This document shows, piece by piece, positions 48,912 through 58,427 of a stretch of DNA of 64,000 nt (its first letter is position 1; each line of letters opens with the position of its first letter). Origin of the DNA: Bacillota bacterium (lineage in GTDB: Bacteria > Bacillota > Clostridia > Oscillospirales > CAG-382). Below the pieces are notes generated by a model. That model saw only the letters and a program-made list of their open reading frames with translations, was not told the DNA's origin and ran no database searches. Position numbers and translations under genes: made by a program. The DNA is taken from assembly GCA_029550965.1 (NCBI GenBank), contig JAKPGJ010000003.1, positions 1 through 64,000 on the forward strand, written 5' to 3'.

Positions 48912-51116
48912 ATGACGAAAAGCAAATTGGCAAAAGTTATACTTCTTACCGTCTGTTTAATCCTTCTATCGGGCAGCTTTCTCACTGTAAGCGCGCTGGT
49001 TCCGTATACGACCTTTACATACAGCTATGAAGGTAATATGCAGGAAAGCCCGCACGCGTACGTTCCTTTGACAATCATCTCCGCGCAGACGATCAAGAAT
49101 TCGTACCTCAACTCGACGGACGAAGCGGTCAAAGAGAAGTATTTGTTTTCTGATATCCCGGATTTGCAAAGCGTAAAAGACATTTTCGTGGATAAACAGA
49201 ACAACGTGTATCTTGTTGACAGCAAGTCGAACTGCGTAATCGGCCTTGACGAGAATTACAATTTCAAGCTGCTGATTAACACGTTCATCAACAATCAGGG
49301 TATCCCTGACAGCCTGAGCGGCTGCGAAGGCATATTTGTCACGGACAAAGAGATTTACGTCGCGGACAAAGACAAGGCCAGAATTGTCATTTTTGACAAG
49401 GTCGGCAACTTTGTCGATATCGTACCGCAGCCCAAGAGCGACGTTTTGAAAAACATTTATCAGCCGAAAGCAGTCGCGGTTGACAGAGCGGGAAGAATTT
49501 ATGTCGTTTCCGCGACAGAAAACTACGGTATTATTTCGCTGAACAGAGACGGTACGTTTAACAACTATGTCGGACCGCAGAAGGTTACCTACAGCGCATG
49601 GCAGCTCTTCCTGCGTATGTTCAAAACCGAAGAACAGTTAAGACAGGAAGAAAGATACGTACCTACCGAGTACAACAACTTAACAATCGATGATGACGGT
49701 TTTATCTACGCGACCATCGCTTCGATTGATGAAGGCAGCATGGCGAGCGCGATCTCCAACAGATCGAAATCCGGCGACTATGCGCCTGTCAAGAAGTTCA
49801 ACCCGAACGGAAAAGACGTTTTGCACAGAAACGGTCTTTGGCCGCCGTCCGGCGAAGTTGCGGCGTTGAAAGCGAGAGCGGAATTGCCGTTCACCGCGAA
49901 CGGCCCGTCGAAAATCGTTGACGTTGCGCTCGGTCCGAACGGCTGCTGGAGCATTATCGACAACAAAAGAAGCAAGGTATTTACCTACGACAGCGAAGGC
50001 AATCTTCTGTACGGGTTTGGCGATATGGGTGATCAGGTCGGAAATATCCAAAACCTGATCGGAATTGCTTATCAGGGCAGCAACATACTGCTGCTCGACG
50101 GCACAACCAACACGGTTACCGTTTACAAAAGGACAGCTTACGGTGACTTAATAGACGCCGCTATTAAGAACACCTTGGACAAAAACTACGAGAAAGCCGT
50201 TATTTATTACACGAGCATTCTCCAGAACAACAACAACTATGACAGCGCCTATATCGGTATCGGCGAAAGCCTTTACCGCAACGGCGACTATTTGGGCGCT
50301 ATGAAATATTTCAGATATGCGCATGACACCGAAGATTATTCGGAGGCGTACAAAGCATATCGACAGGAATGGATTGAGGATCATGTCTGGGTCGTACCGC
50401 TGGTTATCGTAGTAGGCTGCGTCGGCATCAGCCAGTTCTTCAAGTTCGCGAAGAGATATAATAAGAAGCATCAGAAGATGGTTGAAAAGCGTTCCTTCGT
50501 ATCCGAAATTATGTACGGTTTCCATGTCATCTTCCATCCCTTCGACGGTTTCTGGGATTTGAAGCATGAGAAACGCGGTTCGCTGCGGGGCGCGCTGTTC
50601 TGGCTTGGCATTACCTGTCTGGCCTACATTTACCAGTCGGTAGGTGAAGGTTATTTGTATAACCAAAGCTTCACTGCCAAGGACACCTTACTGATGACAA
50701 TCATTAAAGTTTGCCTGCCGTTCTTGCTTTTCGCGGTAGCAAACTGGTGTTTGACCACACTGTTCGAGGGCGAAGGCAGCTTTAAGGACGTATTTATCGC
50801 AACCTGCTATTCACTCGTTCCGCTGCCGCTGCTTTTAGTTCCCGTCGTCGTATTTACCAACTTTGTCACGCTTCAGGAAATGTCCATTCTGTCCACGATC
50901 ATGAGCATTGCGATGCTCTGGATGGGCTTCCTGCTCTTCTTTGCGATGATGGTAACACACGATTACACGCTTGGTAAAAACGTGATTACGATGGTCGGAA
51001 CAATCGTTGGCGCCGGATTTATCATGTTCATAGCTGTCCTGTTCTCAAGCCTGATTGTTAAGGTATTTACGTTCTTCTACAACATTTATGTAGAGCTAAA
51101 ATACAGGTACTGGTAA
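48912..51116 (+). CDS. Secreted NHL beta-propeller/TPR protein with C-terminal Yip1 membrane domain
   Basis: The 734-residue product starts with a signal peptide or anchor (VILLTVCLILLSGSFLTVSA). From about 70 to 420 it has NHL-type repeats, for example VKDIFVDKQNNVYLVDSKSN, EGIFVTDKEIYVADKDKARI and PKAVAVDRAGRIYVVSATEN, which should form a propeller outside the cell. Residues ~425-490 carry TPR-like helices (NYEKAVIYYTSILQNNNNYD, GDYLGAMKYFRYAH). A membrane helix (VWVVPLVIVVGCVGISQFF) and a Yip1-like domain with about five more helices follow. The gene lies 18 bp behind permease 1b and 17 bp before the DUF5696-like gene. Its function is not described as far as I know; a surface sensor or scaffold for the transporter is inferred. 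Confidence 0.75.
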   Translation: MTKSKLAKVILLTVCLILLSGSFLTVSALVPYTTFTYSYEGNMQESPHAYVPLTIISAQTIKNSYLNSTDEAVKEKYLFSDIPDLQSVKDIFVDKQNNVYLVDSKSNCVIGLDENYNFKLLINTFINNQGIPDSLSGCEGIFVTDKEIYVADKDKARIVIFDKVGNFVDIVPQPKSDVLKNIYQPKAVAVDRAGRIYVVSATENYGIISLNRDGTFNNYVGPQKVTYSAWQLFLRMFKTEEQLRQEERYVPTEYNNLTIDDDGFIYATIASIDEGSMASAISNRSKSGDYAPVKKFNPNGKDVLHRNGLWPPSGEVAALKARAELPFTANGPSKIVDVALGPNGCWSIIDNKRSKVFTYDSEGNLLYGFGDMGDQVGNIQNLIGIAYQGSNILLLDGTTNTVTVYKRTAYGDLIDAAIKNTLDKNYEKAVIYYTSILQNNNNYDSAYIGIGESLYRNGDYLGAMKYFRYAHDTEDYSEAYKAYRQEWIEDHVWVVPLVIVVGCVGISQFFKFAKRYNKKHQKMVEKRSFVSEIMYGFHVIFHPFDGFWDLKHEKRGSLRGALFWLGITCLAYIYQSVGEGYLYNQSFTAKDTLLMTIIKVCLPFLLFAVANWCLTTLFEGEGSFKDVFIATCYSLVPLPLLLVPVVVFTNFVTLQEMSILSTIMSIAMLWMGFLLFFAMMVTHDYTLGKNVITMVGTIVGAGFIMFIAVLFSSLIVKVFTFFYNIYVELKYRYW

Positions 51117-51133
51117 AGAGAGGAGAATCGAGA

Positions 51134-54100
51134 ATGAAAAACAGTATATTGACAAAGCTAATGGCGATTCTTCTTTGCCTTACTTTGCTTGCTCCGGTTG
51201 TTTCATTAGAGGTACTTGCCGAAGAGTCTTCAGCGGCTTCTTCCGGCGCTTCTTCCGGCGCTTCTTCCGGAACAACTTCGGGCGACGAGGATATTTGGAC
51301 AGCTTTGCGTCCCGCGTACATGGCGACGACGTTTAAGTCCATCGACGACAGAATATTGGGCAACAGTATTATTGCGCCGATGACATGCATGATCGTAAAA
51401 GACGGTTATGCGCTGTATGCGGACAAAATGACCGGCGAAGTCGTATTGCTCAAGCTTTCGAAACCCAATGAACAGGGCGAGTATGAAAAGAAGGAAAACG
51501 GTATTTATAAATACGACGGCTACTTTTCGACTAACCCTTACAACATAGGCTCGAGTACGTCCGCTTCGACTGGCGCGAATACGACGGAAGCCATTAAGGA
51601 GCAGCTTTATTCTCAGATCATCGTAAACTATTCTGAGAATAACTCCGATTTGCAGTTCTACTCGTTTACGGATGCCGCGAAGAATAATCAGATTAATTTA
51701 AAAACAATCAGAAACGGAATAAGAGTTGAGTACACGCTCGGACGCGAGCAGATCGAATACCTTGTTCCCAGACTGATCCGGGCGGAAAAGCTCGAAGCGC
51801 TCGCCGCGCAGATCGAAGCGAATTCCCCCGTTGCAAGAGACGCGAAGCAGTTTAGAGCTTTCTATCAGATAAAGGATCCGAACGATCCGACGCTTCCGCA
51901 AAAAACAGTCATTGAGATGAAGAAGCAGTATCCGATCAGCGAAAAGTTCCCGGTTTACGTATGCGAGCCGCATATCACGCCGAAAGAGCTTTCGAGACTC
52001 GAAAGATTCGTAAAGCAATATACGGATTATTCGTTTGACCAGCTGGATATTGACCACGCGGAAACCGATTACACTTCGAAAGACAAGGCGCCGCCGCTCT
52101 TTAAGTTGGCGCTCGAATACACGATCGATTCGCTGGGTCTTTCGGTCAGATGCAATGCGGGCAATATTCGTTTCGACTCGTCAAGCTACAAGCTGTCGAG
52201 CATCGTCATCCTTCCGTACGCGGGCGCGGGCAACGTAAACAACTCCGGATACATCTTTATTCCGGACGGTTCGGGTACGATCATCCGCTACGAGGATATT
52301 AAAGGCTCAAACTTTACGCTGAAGAACTCGCTGTACGGACCGGATTATACATTCCACTCCATATCCGGAAAGAACAGAGAAGTCATGCGCATGCCCGTAT
52401 TCGGCGCGGTTGAGATCGTTAAGAATCAGTATTCTACCGAAGAGCTGGTAGAAAAGGTTGACGAAGACGGAAACGTAACGTACGTAAAAGAGAGAGTATA
52501 TCACGATCTCAAGATCGGTTACCTCGCGGTTATCGAGACTGGCGACTCGCTTGCTGAAATAACGGTCAATAGCGGCGGAACAACGCATATGTTCGCTTCT
52601 GTTTACACTTCGTTCAATCCCAGACCGAAGGATTCCTACACGCTGACCGGCGGTATCACCGTTTCGGGCGACCAAGGCGCGATGTGGACAGTCGAGTCGA
52701 AGAGAAAATATACCGGCGACTACAGACTCAGATATTTCGTAATGACCGATCAAATCGACTACTCCGAAATGGCGGATCTTTACAGAGAGTATCTGATTCA
52801 GAAAGGGTTCATCTCAAAGCTTGAGAATGACAACGAAAACATTCCGCTTTACATCGAAACCCTCGGAGCAATTGATTCTGTCAAGAAAGTTCTCGGTTTC
52901 CCTGTAAAGACAATGGTTGCATTATCATCCTTTGAGGATGTCCAGAATAAACTTCTTGAAAACCTGATCAAAGATAATGTTAAGAACATTAAGCTCAAGC
53001 TCAAAGGTTGGGCAAATGACGGACTTGTTTCATTGGTACCCAACGCCGTTAAGGTTGAAGAGGTATTAGGCGGCGAAGAAGGATTAAAGAAACTATTAGA
53101 GTTTGCTAAGAACAATAATGTAACCATATACCCGGATTTCGACTTTGCTTTCATGTATAAAGACGAGTATTTCGATGGTTTTGACAGATCCGACGATTTG
53201 GCGCAGACCATCGACGAAAGAGGCGCTTTCAAGAAAGAATACGATCCGGTAACCCAGAGCTATCAATACGTCGGAATGGGCGTTATCTCGCCGAACGTAA
53301 TGGCAAGACTGTATAACAACATGTATAAGGATTACCAGAAGTTCAACGTGGGAGCAATCTCCGTTGCTTCGCTGGGCGACGCGCTGGTTTCGGACTTCAA
53401 TACCGAAGACACGCTGCACAGAGAAGACTCAAAGACACTGGTTAAGAAGCTTCTTGACCGAATCAAGAGCGAAAACGGCAAGGTAATGGTTTCCGGCGGA
53501 AACGCTTATGTACTGCCGTATGTAACAGATATTTTAGATGTTCCGCTCGACGATTCACGCTATAAGTTCTCGGCTGCAACAATTCCTTTCATGGGAATGG
53601 TTCTCCACGGCTATAAGGAGTACGCAGGTACTGCTATCAACCTTGCGGGAGATTATCAGTACACGCTTCTCAAATCGATTGAAAGCGGTGCTTCTCCTTA
53701 CTTCATCATTGCTATTGATAACACTGCTGAGCTCAAGTCCAGAACCGAGAAGTATTTGCAGGATTATTACTCTGTAAGATACAACATCTGGTACAGAGAT
53801 ATAGTAAATACGTATCATATTCTGAACGAGACGCTCAAAGATCTGAAATATACGCAGATTGTAAAGCATGAGTTTGTCGATAGCAGCTTCAAGGTTCCCA
53901 GAGTCACGTACGAGAACGGCACGCAGATTTACATCAACTACCTGTTGAACGCTTACACGGTTACGGTCGGCAGCAAACAGGTAAACATCCCGGCTGAGAG
54001 CTTTATTAAAGTGGCTAAAGTGAACAACAACGATAAAGTTTTCTGTGTTGCATTTGAGGATGGTTCCAAGCTGTACATTAACGATTCGGATTCTTCCGTA

Positions 54101-54187
54101 AACGTCAATGCGGGCGGCAGAACCATTGAGATCCCTGCTGGAGATGCCAAGAGAATCGACGGCAGCGGAAATGAGTTGAACAGGTAA
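51134..54187 (+). CDS. Large secreted protein, DUF5696-like
   Basis: The 1017-residue product has a signal peptide (LLCLTLLAPVVSLEVLA, cleavage near AEE) and a Ser/Gly/Ala-rich linker (SGASSGASSGTTSG). Then come a beta-sandwich-like half (to about 550) and a half that looks like a TIM barrel (about 570-890: IKLKLKGWANDGLVSLVPNA, FAKNNNVTIYPDFDFAFMYK, ISVASLGDALVSDFN). Layout recalls glycoside hydrolases with an N-terminal beta domain, but no catalytic pair can be assigned. I place it with DUF5696, seen in Paenibacillus beside Yip1 and sugar ABC genes; that match is from memory. It ends in a small beta domain (YENGTQIYINYLLNAYTVTV). A secreted glycosidase-like role is inferred. Confidence 0.7.
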   Translation: MKNSILTKLMAILLCLTLLAPVVSLEVLAEESSAASSGASSGASSGTTSGDEDIWTALRPAYMATTFKSIDDRILGNSIIAPMTCMIVKDGYALYADKMTGEVVLLKLSKPNEQGEYEKKENGIYKYDGYFSTNPYNIGSSTSASTGANTTEAIKEQLYSQIIVNYSENNSDLQFYSFTDAAKNNQINLKTIRNGIRVEYTLGREQIEYLVPRLIRAEKLEALAAQIEANSPVARDAKQFRAFYQIKDPNDPTLPQKTVIEMKKQYPISEKFPVYVCEPHITPKELSRLERFVKQYTDYSFDQLDIDHAETDYTSKDKAPPLFKLALEYTIDSLGLSVRCNAGNIRFDSSSYKLSSIVILPYAGAGNVNNSGYIFIPDGSGTIIRYEDIKGSNFTLKNSLYGPDYTFHSISGKNREVMRMPVFGAVEIVKNQYSTEELVEKVDEDGNVTYVKERVYHDLKIGYLAVIETGDSLAEITVNSGGTTHMFASVYTSFNPRPKDSYTLTGGITVSGDQGAMWTVESKRKYTGDYRLRYFVMTDQIDYSEMADLYREYLIQKGFISKLENDNENIPLYIETLGAIDSVKKVLGFPVKTMVALSSFEDVQNKLLENLIKDNVKNIKLKLKGWANDGLVSLVPNAVKVEEVLGGEEGLKKLLEFAKNNNVTIYPDFDFAFMYKDEYFDGFDRSDDLAQTIDERGAFKKEYDPVTQSYQYVGMGVISPNVMARLYNNMYKDYQKFNVGAISVASLGDALVSDFNTEDTLHREDSKTLVKKLLDRIKSENGKVMVSGGNAYVLPYVTDILDVPLDDSRYKFSAATIPFMGMVLHGYKEYAGTAINLAGDYQYTLLKSIESGASPYFIIAIDNTAELKSRTEKYLQDYYSVRYNIWYRDIVNTYHILNETLKDLKYTQIVKHEFVDSSFKVPRVTYENGTQIYINYLLNAYTVTVGSKQVNIPAESFIKVAKVNNNDKVFCVAFEDGSKLYINDSDSSVNVNAGGRTIEIPAGDAKRIDGSGNELNR

Positions 54188-54201
54188 GGAGGAAGCGGTA
54201 A

Positions 54202-55206
54202 ATGGATAAATCGATTAAAACCAAAAAAAGCAATGTAGACGTAAAACCCGCAACTCCGCAAAAGCCGGGAAGACAACGCAAAGTAACGACTTTGCAGAAG
54301 CAAAAATCAAGAATGGGCTGGGTCTTTATCTCCCCGTTTTTGATCGGCTTCCTTGTCATTTACCTTCCGATGATTACCGAGTCCATCTATTTTTCATTCT
54401 GCAAAATGAAAACCGGAAGCAGCGGCTATACGCTGAACTTCGTCGGACTTGAGAATTACAAATATGCAATTTTTACCGACAAGGACTTTGTCAGCAATCT
54501 TTGGAAAAGTATTTTAGACCTGCTTTTCCAAATACCTGCGATTGTTATTTTCTCATTGTTCATAGCAGTCCTGCTGAATGAGAAAATGAAGGGCAGAGCG
54601 ATTTTCAGAGCGATCTTCTTTATCCCGGTTATCGTTTCTACGGGTATTATCGAGCAGATCGACTTGCAGAACTACCTTGCCGAAGTTCAGATGAACGCTA
54701 CGGAAATCAGCCAGGGCGGCATGCAGGTCACGAGCGGCACGGAGATCATCAGCAGGTTGGAAGTGCAGCGATACCTGCAGGGTATGATTGTAGGTAATGA
54801 ACTGGTTATATATATCACCAACCTTGTTAACGGTATTTACAACATCGTCAACAAGTCGGGCGTACAGATGCTGATTTACCTCGCCGGCCTGCAGTCCATT
54901 TCTCCCTCCATTTATGAGTCGTGCCAGATAGACGGCGCGACCGCTTGGGAGACATTCTGGAAGATCACCTTCCCGATGATCAGCCCGATGATTCTTGTTA
55001 ACACGGTTTATACGGTCATCGACTCGTTTACGTCCAAATCAAACGTAGTGATGAACTACATTTCAAAGGTTTACAACACGAACAACGATGGAATGATGCA
55101 GGCTACCGCAATGTCATGGATGTACTTCCTGATGGTAATTGTGATTCTGTTGGCAATCGGCGGTATCATTTCTGCATACGTATTCTATCAGAGACGCGAT
55201 GTGTAA
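54202..55206 (+). CDS. Sugar ABC transporter permease, MalF-type (pair 2)
   Basis: The 334-residue protein starts with a long basic N-terminus and has six helices and the EAA loop ESCQIDGATAWETFWKITFP. Between helices it carries an unusual ~60-residue outer insert (NYLAEVQMNATEISQGGMQV ... RYLQGMIVGNELVIYITNLV), absent from pair 1. Ribosome site AAGGAGG. It is the first of a second permease pair in the same operon. Confidence 0.9.
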   Translation: MDKSIKTKKSNVDVKPATPQKPGRQRKVTTLQKQKSRMGWVFISPFLIGFLVIYLPMITESIYFSFCKMKTGSSGYTLNFVGLENYKYAIFTDKDFVSNLWKSILDLLFQIPAIVIFSLFIAVLLNEKMKGRAIFRAIFFIPVIVSTGIIEQIDLQNYLAEVQMNATEISQGGMQVTSGTEIISRLEVQRYLQGMIVGNELVIYITNLVNGIYNIVNKSGVQMLIYLAGLQSISPSIYESCQIDGATAWETFWKITFPMISPMILVNTVYTVIDSFTSKSNVVMNYISKVYNTNNDGMMQATAMSWMYFLMVIVILLAIGGIISAYVFYQRRDV

Positions 55207-55221
55207 GGGAGGGAAAGAACG

Positions 55222-56295
55222 ATGGATATGCCTGTTAATGACAAAAAGGCGCAAAAGGCGCTGAAAAAGCAGCTGGAGAAGGAAGAGGCCTTAAGGCGCA
55301 TCAGAGCGCAGGAAAAAACGCCGTTTCTTCTGCGTCTGAAGTACAAATACCTGACCTGGTATTTCGCAAAAAGGTTTGCCTGGGCTTTATTCAGATTTGT
55401 ACTGCTTTTTGGAATTTCCTTTATCATTATTTTCCCTTACATTTCAAAAATCGCGGGCTCTATCATGAGCAGGGATGATTTTGTCGATACAACGGTTAAG
55501 CTGATCGCAAAATATCCCACGTTTGACACCTATAAAGCGATCATCAACGACAACCATTATTTCAAAGCGTTGTTCAACTCGACGTTATTGTCGTTGCTGT
55601 GCGGCGTATGTCAGATGCTCACCGCCGCGGTTGTAGGTTACGGTTTCTCGAAGTTTAAATTCAAGTTTAGAAACGCGATTTTCTATCTTGTAATTTTCAC
55701 GATGATCGTACCGCACGACACCATACAGCTTTCCATGTTTATGAAGTTCCACTACTTCGATATCTACGGTATCGTCGGCGGAATCAAGAAGCTGTTGGGT
55801 TCGGCCGAGCAAACACCTGCGATCGCAAACCTGCTCAATACTTTCTGGCCTCTTGCGATACTGTCCATCACCGGACTCGCGTTTAAGAACGGTCTGTATA
55901 TTTACATTATGCGGCAGTACTTCAACGGCGTTCCGGATGAGCTGGAGGAAGCGGCATACGTTGACGGCGCAGGCGTTATCAGAACATTCATCAGAATTAT
56001 TCTTCCGATGTCCGTTCCGATGCTTGTTACCATTTTCATGTTTGCTTTCTCGTGGCAGTGGTCGGATACGTTCTATACGGAACTGTTCTTCCCGAGCAAG
56101 TCGGCGCCGCTGCTTCTGCCGAAGATCGTCGGCGTTCCGGCTTCGCTGGATACCAACTACGCGGCTCAGATCACCTACGAAACCGCGATCAGAAATACCT
56201 GCGGTCTGCTGATTCTTGCACCGCTCGTAATTATCTACCTGTTCGCGCAGAGAACGCTGATCGAGGGTGTCGAGCGCAGCGGTATCACGGGTTAA
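55222..56295 (+). CDS. Carbohydrate ABC transporter permease, MalG-type (pair 2)
   Basis: The 357-residue protein has a charged N-terminal helix (KKAQKALKKQLEKEEALRRI), six membrane helices and the EAA loop EAAYVDGAGVIRTFIRIILP. Length is above the usual 280, due to the N-terminus. GGGAGGG lies before the ATG. It is the last gene before the operon terminator. Confidence 0.9.
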   Translation: MDMPVNDKKAQKALKKQLEKEEALRRIRAQEKTPFLLRLKYKYLTWYFAKRFAWALFRFVLLFGISFIIIFPYISKIAGSIMSRDDFVDTTVKLIAKYPTFDTYKAIINDNHYFKALFNSTLLSLLCGVCQMLTAAVVGYGFSKFKFKFRNAIFYLVIFTMIVPHDTIQLSMFMKFHYFDIYGIVGGIKKLLGSAEQTPAIANLLNTFWPLAILSITGLAFKNGLYIYIMRQYFNGVPDELEEAAYVDGAGVIRTFIRIILPMSVPMLVTIFMFAFSWQWSDTFYTELFFPSKSAPLLLPKIVGVPASLDTNYAAQITYETAIRNTCGLLILAPLVIIYLFAQRTLIEGVERSGITG

Positions 56296-56308
56296 TCGAC
56301 AAGCAAAA

Positions 56309-56335
56309 AAAGGCTGTCTGTTCGACAGCCTTTTT
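56309..56335 (+). terminator. Rho-independent terminator of the transport operon
   Basis: aaggctgtc-tgttc-gacagcctt followed by TTTTC, 14 nt past the last permease gene. Confidence 0.9.
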
Positions 56336-56476
56336 CTTTTTTGCTTTCAAAAATATATTGTGGAATTGAGACAAAAAAAGTGCAAAAACGCACTAATATA
56401 TTGTGAACACTTTTTTGACGGATGTGTTATAGTATAATCAGCAAGCAGAATCGTCGTTGGGTTGGGAAGGTACAGG

Positions 56477-57052
56477 ATGAGGCAAATTATTCATTTCGTG
56501 AAAATCGTATTCACCGCTGTTTTTTTCTTACTGGCGCTGTCCGCTTTTTCAGCCTGTATGATAATGCCCGGCGAAAAGCCGCACGGCTCGCCGAGCAGCC
56601 AGGAAGCATCCCTTTCGGAAACGCCCGAAGCGTCCGAAACAAGCAGCAGTACGAGCAAAGAGCCGAGCAATACGTATTCCGAGCCCGCGTTTGTCGACAC
56701 ATTCTTCGCCGAAGACACGTTTATCAAATACTGCAACGCATCCGAAGAACCGAACTACGAGTCGGTCTACAAATTCGACGCGAACGGAACGGTTACATAC
56801 TCCTATAATATGTGGGAGGGGTTTATTCAGTCCACGGAAAAATATTTTATTCGAAGGTACCGAAACGGAATCTATCAGGTTTATATCTATAAGGATCAAA
56901 AAGAAAACGCGAAGGCATTGTTCACGGTGTATAACGATAAAGATGTCAGCGCGGATGCCAGCGCTTCGTTTATAACAGAAAAAGAGTTTTTTGAGATTTA
57001 TTCTTTCCATTTGGAATGGAATAAACAGGCAGCCGAACACGGTGACGAATAA
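56477..57052 (+). CDS. Lipoprotein of unknown function
   Basis: I use the ATG at 56477, with GGGAAGG upstream. The 191-residue product has a clear lipoprotein signal ending FSAC (Cys 27), a Ser/Glu/Pro linker, and a ~130-residue outer domain. That domain contains beta-strand patterns such as YESVYKFDANGTVTYSYNMW and ENAKALFTVYNDK. No family recognised. It sits between the transport operon and the NodB-like gene, 69 bp ahead of the latter. Confidence 0.7.
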   Translation: MRQIIHFVKIVFTAVFFLLALSAFSACMIMPGEKPHGSPSSQEASLSETPEASETSSSTSKEPSNTYSEPAFVDTFFAEDTFIKYCNASEEPNYESVYKFDANGTVTYSYNMWEGFIQSTEKYFIRRYRNGIYQVYIYKDQKENAKALFTVYNDKDVSADASASFITEKEFFEIYSFHLEWNKQAAEHGDE

Positions 57053-57120
57053 AGCATATTTCTATCCCTTTTGCCATATAAATATAGCTGTAAACAGCAA
57101 CAGGCGCAGGAGGGAAAAGC

Positions 57121-57852
57121 ATGAGATTTCGTTTCTTGCTCAGAAGCAAACGCTACCGTATTCGAATACTTGCTTTTCTCATCGTTGTTTTTGCCGTAAT
57201 GGCGTCCGCGTCGGCGATTTTAAAAAGCAAGAAAAACAATGCGGATGCCGCCGAGGTGTTTTATCCGATCAAAGGCATTCATACCGAAGAAAAAATATAC
57301 GCGCTGACAGCAAACATCAACGGCGACGAAAAGGAAAAAGATATCGACATGCTCATCTCCGTCTGCGAGGGCATGGGCCTTCGAATCACCTTTTTCGTCG
57401 AACCGGACTGGATTGACGAAAACCCCAATATCGCCAAGAAGCTGCAGAAAGTCGGAACGCTCGGTCTTTATATCAACAAGAACTTAAACGGCAAATCCAG
57501 AAACTACATTATGGAATATATCGCGTCCTGCAACGACGATTTCTTCGAAACAAGCGCGAAATACCCGAAATATGTCCGCGTCGCCGGCAACCCCGATTCA
57601 CTGACGACCAGGATTCTGAACTCGTACGGGCAGTACTGCATTTCCTATGACGCCGTATTAACGCAGGGCGGCGGGGGAACAATAGCCAAAGGAAGAATCA
57701 TCGATATAGGACCGATTAACGAAAAAACCTCCTTTCTGCTCGCGCAGTCGGTCGGAGAAGCGATTACAGCCGGATTGACCTGTATCGAGATGGAGAACTT
57801 TTTGTATAAGATCGGGAGTGTGACGGATGAATACGGAAAACAATACGCCTGA
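57121..57852 (+). CDS. NodB-fold (polysaccharide deacetylase-like) protein without catalytic motifs
   Basis: The 243-residue product has one N-terminal anchor (IRILAFLIVVFAVMASASAI). Its outer domain follows the NodB fold: YALTANINGDEKEKDIDMLI, then LRITFFVEPDWIDENPNIAK, LQKVGTLGLYINKN, and a final strand with ITAGLTCIEMENFL. Active enzymes carry 'TFDD' and 'H-x3-H' zinc ligands and 'RPPYG'. Here these are TANINGD, TLGLYIN and RVAGN, so the metal site is gone. The shape of the spore-associated PdaB/YlxY relatives fits best. It probably binds a glycan or acts as a structural pseudoenzyme. AGGAGGG lies before the ATG. The next gene starts inside its end. Confidence 0.75.
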   Translation: MRFRFLLRSKRYRIRILAFLIVVFAVMASASAILKSKKNNADAAEVFYPIKGIHTEEKIYALTANINGDEKEKDIDMLISVCEGMGLRITFFVEPDWIDENPNIAKKLQKVGTLGLYINKNLNGKSRNYIMEYIASCNDDFFETSAKYPKYVRVAGNPDSLTTRILNSYGQYCISYDAVLTQGGGGTIAKGRIIDIGPINEKTSFLLAQSVGEAITAGLTCIEMENFLYKIGSVTDEYGKQYA

Positions 57853-58252
57853 TATCCTTTTATCCGGTTTTCACGCTCCGTTTATTGGTTTCGCAAGCCA
57901 GCTTTTTCAGTTTGACACCGAAAAGCGAAAAGACTATTACCGCATAATCGCGATCGGCGAGACCGGAAGCGAGCTGGACGGAAACATCTCCTGCGGCTTC
58001 ATCATCTGCCCGCAGAACATTCAGTTGAGCGGGAAGATCAAGTGCAGCGGCATTATTACGTGCGGCATGAACACGCGCTGTACGCTTTCTTATTCGAGTA
58101 TTGACTATAACAAAGCCCTGCTCTCGATCAACCGGCGGCTCGACCTTGATGGCAGAAGCATTCATCAGTGCGAAAAACCGGTTGAATATTACGAACCGCT
58201 GACAGTTTACGAAAACCTCGTTCTGCAGGGGTTAAGCATCTTAACAATGTAA
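57827..58252 (+). CDS. Unknown protein overlapping the NodB-like gene
   Basis: The 141-residue frame starts 26 bp before the upstream stop, with CGGGAG about 9 nt ahead, so translation is coupled. The product has no signal peptide and a Cys-rich, beta-like middle (LDGNISCGFIICPQNIQLSG, KIKCSGIITCGMNTRC). Seven Cys in 45 residues suggest metal binding or disulfides. It is followed by a terminator. No family recognised. Confidence 0.55.
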   Translation: MNTENNTPDILLSGFHAPFIGFASQLFQFDTEKRKDYYRIIAIGETGSELDGNISCGFIICPQNIQLSGKIKCSGIITCGMNTRCTLSYSSIDYNKALLSINRRLDLDGRSIHQCEKPVEYYEPLTVYENLVLQGLSILTM

Positions 58253-58258
58253 AAAATC

Positions 58259-58286
58259 ACACTGCTGAAATAAGCAGTGTTTTTTA
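58259..58286 (+). terminator. Rho-independent terminator
   Basis: acactgct-gaaata-agcagtgt followed by TTTTTT, 6 nt past the stop. Confidence 0.85.
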
Positions 58287-58338
58287 TGCATAAAACCGCC
58301 GGTTGGAAATTTCGTATATCTATCAATCAAACGAGTTA

Positions 58339-58366
58339 TTGATTTTCAATTTTAAAAATGTAGAAT
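58339..58366 (+). promoter_or_regulatory. Promoter of the sigma-factor gene
   Basis: TTGATT, a 16-bp spacer and TAGAAT (58361-58366). The leader to the sigma gene would be about 175 nt. Confidence 0.5.
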
Positions 58367-58427
58367 ATAACCAGAAGCCGGCTTCCAATACCGCCCTTTA
58401 AATAAGAATAAGAAAGGATTTAGGTAT

